A stretch of DNA of 63,588 nucleotides from Chara braunii. Its lineage: Eukaryota; Streptophyta; Charophyceae; Charales; Characeae. The notes below the pieces were generated by a model, which ran no database searches, was not told the DNA's origin, and saw only the letters and a list, made by a program, of their open reading frames with translations. The stretch is from contig BFEA01000184.1 in assembly GCA_003427395.1 (NCBI GenBank), positions 462,767 through 526,354 on the forward strand, given 5' to 3'. Positions 55,196-63,588 of this stretch are shown piece after piece. Each line of letters opens with the position of its first letter. Within the stretch, counting starts at the first letter, position 1. The translations under genes and the position numbers were made by a program.

Positions 55196-55203
55196 GTAAT
55201 AAT

Positions 55204-57430
55204 AATAATAATAATAATAATAGACAGAAGGATTTGGCATCAGTAAACTCTTTCTCTCTCTCTTTCCACACTCATATTCGGATTTGAATGTATCTGATCA
55301 TGAGTTACATGTGCATTCACCGTAACTATCCCTTCACGCTCGACTCAACGATCAGACGTGCAGTTCTCTCTCTCCCGACACTTCTCTATCCATGTCTCAG
55401 CCTAATACTGCTCACAACCTTTGCCTTCGGGTTCGAACTTATCACCTCATCAGGGATGGTCATCGAGGATGTTGCCAGTCAACGATATCTACGTGCACCA
55501 GGGAATTACCACTGTGACATGAACAAATGACTATCGCGTCAGTTTATCTGTGAAGGAGGGGTAGCCACATCGGTTATTATGCTCATCATGTGCGGTGTTG
55601 CCTCTCTCGTGGCGAGTGAACATGTGTATCACCATGATCAACCTGGATGCATCAGCGGTCTAGTACACCCCCGCTCTTCTCTCACTCTCTCTATTTCCTC
55701 ATAAAAAAAAATGCCCGTGGATTGGGCGTTGAATGCACATAGTGTTTTTTTCTCTCTCTCTATTCCACAACAAACTGCTTGGTGGTGACTGAATCTGGCT
55801 CGAAACACATGCCAGATACAGCTACAATTCTTGTAGCCATTGTTCTTTTTCTTTCCTCAAAGAAGATGTCCGTGAGAGCTAGCATTCGTGTGTGTGTAAA
55901 TGAATATGAATATGCAGATATTTGTGGCTTGATCTGCAAGGTGTATACAGAAGAAGCAACAACCAACTACTATTTTTTTCCCCGCTCTCAATACCCAACA
56001 ATGAATGAAACAGAGTCAAAACCTTCACAAGGTTCATCTACAGACACTCAGCCTCTTGCTCGCCTGCTTAGACAAACTCCACTCTCTCCTCCCGTTGTGA
56101 CTGATTCTTCCTTCCCACCTTTCCACACTCATGAGCCCTGAACAGTCTATGACACTGCCCACGGACGAGGCATTAAATATAACAATAATAACAATAATAA
56201 TATATATGTTAATAGTAATAATAATATAAATCCATAGCTGCAGTTTACTTGAAAGGACAGTGAATAGCCTTGGAGACTGTAGACTCCGAGGATTCAGCGT
56301 CTTGATGAGCTAATGAAACTTCATAGCTGAAGAATCTGTCATAGCACCTCGTTTGTTGCCCCCTTCCCCACACCCAGGGACAAGCAGGAGAAAGCATTTA
56401 ACCATAAGCCATGGCTAGGTGCATCTCATTATCATTGTTTGCTGTTGCGCATAACAGGCAGTCGAGCAAACCGTCTGCAGGCTAAAGTGGTGGTTGCGTG
56501 ACATACCCTTATGATGTCTGAATATTGTCAGACTTGAAATCACAACGGGTAGTCTTTGCGCCTTTAAGTCTTCTTGATATGTGTGGAAACCGATCTAAAA
56601 AATACGCATCTAATTAAAAGTTATGATAATTAATGCATCACCGTGTCAGAATCTGACACAAAAACTTCCACCCCAGATTCTCTCAGCTCCTTCCCTCCTT
56701 TGTGTGGCAGGTTTCTCTTTTTTACTCTCTCTTTCTCTGTCTCTCTCTTCCTCTTTGTCCATGTCCCACTCTCTCAGCAGCATGCATCCTCCCATCGTGT
56801 GATATAACGACACTGAACATCCCCTCCTGTCAGCAAACGAGAACGGTGCAGATGAAGGGCAAGTGGCCAGAACAGCCCCTGAGACTGGCGATGCCATGGC
56901 TGCTCGGCAAACCGTTATTTCTGTCTGCTCCACGCACGTGCCTGAGCTGAGCAACAATGTCAAAACCCCCGTCGTCTTTGCAATAGGCGTGTAGCAGTCC
57001 AGCAGGTCGTCAAGTGGTACATGCTCGTCTGCCCTTGGGTGCCCAGTAAGTCGTTCCCTTCGCCTGTGGCACAACCTCAATCCGAACTGAGAGACCAAAG
57101 TCAAACCTTGATCCCTCTTGTAACGACCAAGTGGTCGTTTCCCTGGGCCGACCGCTCGCTGTTGTGCCCGTTAACGAGTGGCACTAGAACACGCACGTAC
57201 GCGTCCGTAGAAACAGGGAAGACACCGCCTAAATAAACCAGGCCCAGCCGTACTGCCGCAAGCACATATTCTAGGTCTGATACTTTTGCTGGCGCAACTG
57301 ATTTCCAGGCCCGTTAGCACGAATATAGGTCTGGCGGGCACCCTCTGGTCTAGATCTAGGCCTGGCCTAAGTGCGGACAACCGTGACTTAGGCTCTTATT
57401 AACTTTCTTTTATTACTATTTTTATTTATC
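55204..57430. other. no recognisable gene
   Basis: An open frame of 120 codons at 55779-56141 (plus) has one hydrophobic stretch (ATILVAIVLFLSS) and matches nothing I know. CT-rich tracts recur near 55250, 55680 and 55750. TAA/TA microsatellite at 56172-56235. A 17-bp palindrome (GTGTCAGA, A, TCTGACAC) at 56643-56659. Nothing else stands out. Confidence 0.5.
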
Positions 57431-57630
57431 ATCTAGAATAACCAAGTTTTCTGCAAAAGAAATAAAACAAATAAATAAAACAAATAAACAAATAATAAAT
57501 AAATAATAAATAAAATAAAATAGAATCAAGTGGCTTGCCCTTCCAAAGATGGCCCGGTACGATCGAAGCTCACGGATACCTGTTATTATTTATTTATTTA
57601 CTTATTTTAAATCATTTGTTAGGAATTAGC
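57431..57630. repeat. AAATA/TATTT low complexity
   Basis: AAATA-type runs at 57455-57530 and a TTATT-type run at 57580-57612 in opposite sense; these could pair as arms around 57555. Confidence 0.85.
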
Positions 57631-58070
57631 CGAGCCCTTCGCAACAAAAAAAACATTTAGCGGTAGGGTCTCACTAGGGTTGACCACGGAAGGGTCAGGG
57701 CTCATTAATCTCATAACCTGAAGTGAAGCCTCTTGCCATCAAGCATAGTGAACAGGACAACGGTTCCCTAAGGTTGGTGGGATACATTTAGCCACAACCG
57801 CATGTCAGAACGTCACACCAGTGTGGCAAATTTGACACACCACGGAGGGCCAGAATGTCGGGTCCTCCGACAACGTGGGACTGTACATCTTGTCGAGGAG
57901 CAAAGGGGGAAAGTTAATATGCCAACCACCAAATAATATAGAAGAATCATGTCGACTACGCTTCGTCATCTCACTGACAAATGTGTAAAAAACTGGGGGG
58001 GGGGGTCGTGAAATTATAAAATTGAAATTGCAAGAAGCCCAGCGTCACAGGTTGTGCGCATTGTTGATCG
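57631..58070. other. no recognisable gene
   Basis: Mixed-composition DNA with an 11-G run near 57996-58006. No domain, RNA gene or element end seen. Confidence 0.6.
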
Positions 58071-58278
58071 TTCTCAGCACGGACGTGCGACTGGGGGCCA
58101 AACGTGCTAACACCCACCCACCCCCCCTCTTATCTTCAAAATTGTGTACGCAGTACTTGGAACCGTTGTGACAGTTCTCAGCACGGACGTGCGACTGGGG
58201 GCCAAAAGTGCAAACACCTACCCACCCCCCCTCTTATCTTCAAAATTGTGTATGCAGTACTTGGAACTATTGTTCAAG
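58071..58278 (+). repeat. 104-bp tandem duplication
   Basis: Units start at 58071 and 58175 (TTCTCAGCACGGACGTGCGA in both), each with CACCCACCCACCCCCCCTCT or a variant and AAAATTGTGTA. A handful of substitutions separate them. Confidence 0.95.
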
Positions 58279-58734
58279 GAATGCGCTGTCATCACATGAC
58301 GACAATGATAGCTTGAAAAGGAGATCGCGTTCAGACCATGATACGCAATCGGTCAGGACCCACATAGGGAGCACAACGTCCGACCACGAAATTGCGTTGG
58401 TTATTCTGTATCGAAAAGCTTGTGTGTCGACTTCGTTATCCTCACCAGCTCAATATCATCTCCCCTACCAAAAAGGCTCAGCGAGGTCGATCGCTTTATG
58501 AGGGTTTCGTCGTTGTTTTTCCATTCTTGCCAAATTGATTTTGACAAAATCGATTTTTTTTTTTTTTCATGGGAGCCAGGTCTCGACGCTCATGCATCTG
58601 AAGTAGACATTTATTAATAAAGTTGACATCACTTGCGTCTATCACAAAATATTTTGAAGATCCAAGAACGAATGCCGTGAAAATCGTCAAGGGTCACTAC
58701 TGAGGGCCACCCTGCACCCAACTGGCGTCGTTTT

Positions 58735-58799
58735 CCACGACAGATCTACACACTTGAAACTCTTTTGCCACGACAGATCCACACACTTGAAACTCTTTA
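58735..58799 (+). repeat. 33-bp tandem duplication
   Basis: CCACGACAGATCTACACACT at 58735 and CCACGACAGATCCACACACT at 58768, each followed by TGAAACTCTTT. Confidence 0.95.
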
Positions 58800-61700
58800 A
58801 GTGCAAGATATGTTGGAAACATGTTGAAAATTTGTCGGGTTCACGTTGGCAAACAGTTGAAAACATGCGTTCGTCCCATCTAAACGATTGACCGCACCAA
58901 TTCACCGTCTTCATAGTTGGTTTCAACTTGTGTGCAAATTTAAACCATGATGAAAATTTTCCACAATTTTTCTATTGACTATCCTAGTCTATCAGCATTG
59001 TGCTTTGAATATGACAGTTATACCGTCATAATAGTGGTTCCTAATAAGTTGGAACTATTAGAGTAAATTGAAGCACTAGATTGTAACATCTACTTCTCAT
59101 GAGCACGTCGTGTCTCCTCTAACCTTGGTTTAATGTGACCCGATGGCTTACCAGAACGCTTCAACTTTTACTGAAGCGACGTGTCAACCCAAATGATTGA
59201 ACTGATTTACATAGTTACCAACCCAACGAAAAATTCTTAAGTAATCAAGAGTAAAGCAGTTGATAATCAACTCAATCTAACTTTACTTATATTCATGTTC
59301 GATTAATTTTCATGCTCGATAAGTTCAGTCATTCCCATTATCATCGCATCCTTATATAGTTTCCGCCTTGCATTTCTCGCATCATGATAACCTTAATCAT
59401 AAAGGGGTATGATTTACTTAATTTTACTTACTAACTCATGTTAACTGTAAGCTTACGAGTGTTGCTTTACATGTGTTGTCGTGCATAAAGATTCGTGTGT
59501 TATGCCGCTTAAGGCACATAAGTTAGAAATCAAGAAAGAAAAAAACAAATGACAAGAAAAATATCTGAATAATTGATTTCACAGAGGAGAAGATGGATTG
59601 AAGGAGGAAAATGAGATAAAGGAAGAGAAATGAGATGGTGTGAAATTGTACATTACTAGGATGACTGACACAAAAATGCAACCTTCCCTGATAAAATGCC
59701 TTAGTACTTTTTGCGATGAATACCATACCGCTCTTTACCGTGCTTAAAGGCGTTTTCCTGTATTTCTTCGACGATAGGTTCCCCTCCGTTTATATTCATC
59801 CTACCTCGTTCTTGATATGTAATCGTTTTTCTTCAACTGTCTCGCCTTGCGTTTCCACTACCATCATGCGTATCTGATTCACCTTGCATTTTATAAGTCG
59901 TATCAACGGATCTTTATTTATGTATTATGCTTACACTTTTATTTCTATATCATAACAATTTATGCAAGGTTATCTCTTACCTATCGTATACGGGAATTGT
60001 CTGAAAGACAACCATAGTGAGTTCAGGTATTGTGTCCTGAGCTAATAAGACTGAAACGTTTTTTCTAATGAGGCTTGAATCTCTAATCTAGACCATTGTC
60101 AAAAATCTAAGTAAGATTAAATCTAATTGACTTAGTAATGGTTTACATACTTTAAAGAATAATACAAAACTATCTCTCTCCTATGTCTCGTCATTATAGT
60201 ATCTCTTTTGAATGATGAGTAAGGATCTCACTATTGTAGGGAAAGGAAGACAATGTGTCCATCTAGTTCCATTCTTAAGTTGTGTTATTTATGTGAATAT
60301 CGAATAGACCTTTTGAACCTTGAAAAAATATATAGTTGTTAGGCTACCTACTTGAAGACCACGTATGTTCGCAAGGGCATGTATCATATGTTTTGACTAA
60401 ACGAACCCCATTAGTTATTACTTACATGATCTAAATCGAGCATTCAATTCTTATAGCTAAATGATATATGTCCTAATGATAGACTCGGTCTCTTGATAAT
60501 AGTTGAATTTTGGAGGTAGTAACGTGCAACGCATGAGTTTAGGATTATCTGCTTAAAATAAATATCATCTATGAAAGCTTACTAAATATAATCAAACTAT
60601 GATAATATATATTTTAGAGTTGCTTAACTGCCAATATTATACTGTAGCGATGAGATATACTTGATAAGTACATTTAAGTGACGATGAAGTTAACGTATAT
60701 CACATTTAATTTGGTACAATGAACCTCTACCTTTGATACAGATTTCGAAAAGACAAACTTGGGGTGTGTATGAATAGCGTGAAATGATATGAGTAAATAA
60801 ATAGAATAAGAGAATGAATGTTATGCTTAGTTATCTCATTAGTTAAAGGACTACTATTTAGTATAAATATGTTTATAGCATCATGACAACGGGATATAAA
60901 TTTGGATTGGTAGGATTGTTTATTTCAATAATATTTAACTCTTAGAAAATCACGAGATAAAGTTTAATTATTTAATCACCCACTTAGTAACTGATTAATC
61001 CTTAGGGACGAATAGTACAGCGAGCGTAATATTACGTCATCCACTTAAAAAATATGTGTCCGATTTAGGAGTGATTGCATAAAGAGTCCAATTAGATTTA
61101 TCTGATTCTTGAAAGATGTATGAATAAACTTGAACTTTATCTATTAATTTAATATTGAAAATTGTATCATGTAAAAACGTAATATGAGACTATCTACTTA
61201 AATGACTATCTCCTTTAATAATATACTCAATATGATCAGAGTACGAAAGTGTTCGCTTGAGGGTTATCCAATTCTTAAAATTACAGTTTTATGTAAAGAG
61301 TCATAAAACTACTTATTCTCACTTTGGTAAATGTGTATGACTGGGTATGAATGAATGCATGTGGGAATGAATGATATATATTTCAAGTGAGGTATTATAG
61401 TATGTTTTGTTATTTGTTGAGTGAAGTTATAACTTTTTATGTGTTTATATATTTGATTGTTTGGTGTCTGGTTATGTTTATGAATTGTTTTCTTCAATAA
61501 AAGTATAAACTTTTATGGACTTCACGTTCGGCATGAGACCGAAGGTGAATGGAGTGACCAACCTTTGAAGAAAAATAATTATTTCAATTGAGGTTGGCAA
61601 GCAAAATTTATCATTTGAGGAATTGCAACGTTGATGGATAACTTTGTCTGAGAGGTTTGAAGAGGGTATAGTTAAGTTTTATATGCGGTAGTAAGACTCA

Positions 61701-62560
61701 CGTCGGAACAATGTTCTTAGTCCGCAGTGGGGTGTTGTCATTTTTCCTTGTATAGGAGACATGATTACACTGTTATCGAAAAAGAAGAAGGTATTCGAAG
61801 CATCATTGAAACTCTGACGGTATGTGAGACGACTATTATTTAGTCTAAGCACGCATGGATTGGTAGCCCTAGCGTCTCTTAGCTTAGGTGAGTCCACCAC
61901 ACCTTGAAAAGGTACACGGTCTTACCAACCAAAACGGATGTAAATGAGGTCGTCTGATTATGATCGATGAGGTCATCCACTGAAATCGGAGAGAGACGAG
62001 GTATGAGTTAGTCCTAGGAGCGGGATTTGGGATCTGAGATGTTATTTTTTTTATTGGATTACACCACCCCTCTGCACGATATGCCCTTGCTAAGCCCGAA
62101 GGAGTAAAATATGTTATTTCGTTGTTGTTGTCCTTGTAACTTCGTTGCTATTGTTCTTGTAAAATTTTAATTGCAACAATCGTTCTCATTGTTAACAAGG
62201 TTGCCAGTTGATATTTGTTTAAATTGATATGACTCAAGGTTATGGTATCGTATGAATTATTATTTATGTTTCTTACGATCTATAACATTTTTAATACAAT
62301 TTTGAGTTATATTACTTATTTATGGCAAAAGAATATCATTTACATTTGTATTATAAAAGTTATGTCAAAACATGAAAAAAATATTGCGTATAGTCACATA
62401 TTGCCTATGACATGTTTTTTATTTATTGATGATATCGATCTAGATGATAGAATGTGGTTTGATTTTTTTTATGATTGTTGTTGAGAATGTTTAATCATTT
62501 TTGAATAATTTCAGCTTGATACTAAAATCCACTGAAGTTTTTTGCCACCCGTTAATCCCA
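58800..62560. other. AT-rich stretch without recognisable genes
   Basis: Dense stops in all frames; no domain, tRNA or element end recognised. One neat hairpin at 61521-61549 has arms TTCAC and TTCGG pairing with CCGAA and GTGAA. Open frames near 61300-61900 are short and featureless. Confidence 0.6.
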
Positions 62561-62639
62561 GTTAAAGCAGAGTCAAATGACTAATAGGACGACTCACACA
62601 AGAGTCTTATATTACCGATTCAACATTTAGGCGAACACG

Positions 62640-63058
62640 TGACTCAAACTGAAGTTTTTATTCCAAAATTCGCTCATTAAATGTTTTTTAGTATATATAA
62701 AGACGAACATGAAATAATATTTTCACACACGATCCGTAAGATACCCCACACTGGAGTTATTACCTCTTGCTCAATATTAAGCAGTCCTCATAACTTACTT
62801 AACTTTAAACTCACAACAGTAGTAGGATAACCCACATCGGAGCATCCCACCATTCTTCCAATACTAGACAAACCATAGGATCAAACAAGTAGTAGGGTTA
62901 TTCACATTGGGGTGTCCCACTACCCCTTAATACTTATTCATCCTCGTCTCGAACAAGTAGTGGAGCGACCCTCACTAGAGTACTCTATTACCCTTCAAAC
63001 TTATGAGACTAAGATCAAACAAGTAATAGAATGACCTTCATTGGAGCCTCATACTACC
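62640..63058. repeat. degenerate repeat of about 65 bp with pairing arms
   Basis: About four units carrying AACAAGTAGTAG-like then CCCACTACC-like segments (near 62815, 62888, 62945 and 63015). Arms vary together, for example GTAGTAGGG with CCCACTAC and GTAGTGGAG with CTCTATTAC (allowing G-U). Confidence 0.55.
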
Positions 63059-63061
63059 GAT

Positions 63062-63588
63062 CAGGGTTACCTGACCGAACGTTCGGGGGCCCCCGGGCTG
63101 GCCCCCGAACGTTCGGGCGTTCGGGATCCCGTTCGGGGGCTGAACACCTCCAGGTTCGTCCCCCGCCAAAAACTATTTCGGGGCCTAAATCTAAGTTTTT
63201 TTCTGAATCTTTTTTTGTGAGTTCTCTATGCTGTAACCTACATGCCTATAAATTTTGAAGCCATTCTGCTACACCAAAAAAACATTAAAAATCGTCAAAG
63301 ATGGGGGTGTCAAAACGTGCTCGCCCACTCACTTTTTTTCTTTTTTTTTCACTTTTCACTTTTTGTTTTCACTTTATTTCGGGGCTTAAAAAAAATTATT
63401 ATTTTTAAAAAACTTTTTAATAAGTTATAGATTATGTAGACTACATATCTGTAAATTTTCAGGGCATTTGTTAATGCCAAACAATAATTAAAAATCGACA
63501 AAGATGGCGGTATCGAAAAGGTGCTGGCACACTCACTCATTTTAATTCTCTTTTTATTTTTTCTTATTTTTATCATAGTGTTTATTTT
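63062..63588. mobile_element. second copy of the 53900-type hAT element, cut by window end
   Basis: Begins CAGGGTTACCTGACCGAACG and follows the 53900 element through the GAACGTTCGGGCGTTCGGG motifs and both ATCGNCAAAGATGG modules (near 63290 and 63495). The right end lies outside the window, so the target duplication (expected CTACCGAT) cannot be checked. Confidence 0.88.

Noticed and set aside
55425-55465. Minus-strand CTGATGAGG near GTTCGAACCCGAAGG as a hammerhead or SINE
   Set aside because: GAAA is absent (GAAG), the helices do not fit, and the B box on plus lacks the final CC.
55779-56141. Small membrane protein gene (120 codons)
   Set aside because: One hydrophobic stretch only, no homologue recognised and CT-rich repeats around it; not supported as a gene.
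56290-56345. Hammerhead-like TTGATGAGCTA...TAGCTGAAG
   Set aside because: The core reads UUGAUGAG and GAAG instead of CUGAUGAG and GAAA, and no stem I can be formed.

Overview
The window is almost entirely repetitive DNA from a nuclear plant or streptophyte-alga genome, assembled as a scaffold: two N gaps, many single Ns and one sequencing-adapter remnant. I see no intact cellular gene. The plant assignment rests on fragments of plastid psbA, psaB and petA, on a Ty3/gypsy primer-binding site of the plant tRNA-Asp type, and on LINEs with a zf-RVT-like tail. The style of the elements fits a charophyte such as Chara, but that is inference.

Layout. 1-2060: CA/CACG microsatellite, a long poly-T and unassigned DNA. 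2062-9686: a nearly full-length but decayed LINE (ORF1 with zinc knuckle, ORF2 with endonuclease and reverse transcriptase, poly-A tail). 9687-10975: the 3' end of a second LINE in inverted orientation, split by a 428-bp PIF/Harbinger-type MITE with a TTA target duplication. 11154-11268: a 31-bp-arm perfect inverted repeat at the broken end of a minus-strand Ty3/gypsy internal region (11272-16780). Its gag is interrupted at about 14800-16263 by a DNA transposon that carries joined pieces of psbA, psaB and petA.

16781-47720: a giant Ty3/gypsy retrotransposon of about 31 kb. Its direct repeats of 10.2 and 9.3 kb begin TGTCGA/TGTCGG and end TCGACA, and the left one is followed 2 nt later by a tRNA-Asp PBS, so they behave as LTRs. 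Between them lie gag, protease, RT/RNase H and integrase (D-D-35-E visible), then an N gap and a second, unrelated gag-like ORF with its own zinc knuckle. All coding parts carry nonsense mutations.

Each LTR holds an array of about 20-24 hairpins. The 7-nt apical loop (ATAAGTT/ATGAGTT) is nearly constant, while the stems differ from unit to unit and stay complementary. This is the strongest candidate for an undescribed structured element. The right LTR also carries, inside a TA microsatellite, a complete type III hammerhead ribozyme on the minus strand that is absent from the left LTR.

47721-51600: a roughly 0.65-kb repeat array, invaded by a hAT element (47798-50125) that itself contains another hAT element (48247-49256, mostly N). 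51600-63588: low-complexity DNA, a second copy of the GTTAAC-ended transposon, further hairpin-bearing tandem repeats (53421-53870 and 62640-63055), a 1.3-kb hAT element with perfect 8-bp TSD (53900-55195), a sibling running off the window end, and long AT-rich stretches with nothing recognisable.

The elements do not act together as a pathway. They form a nested insertion history: old Ty3 and LINE copies hit by MITE/hAT-type elements, next to or around a giant LTR element, with several assembly artefacts on top.
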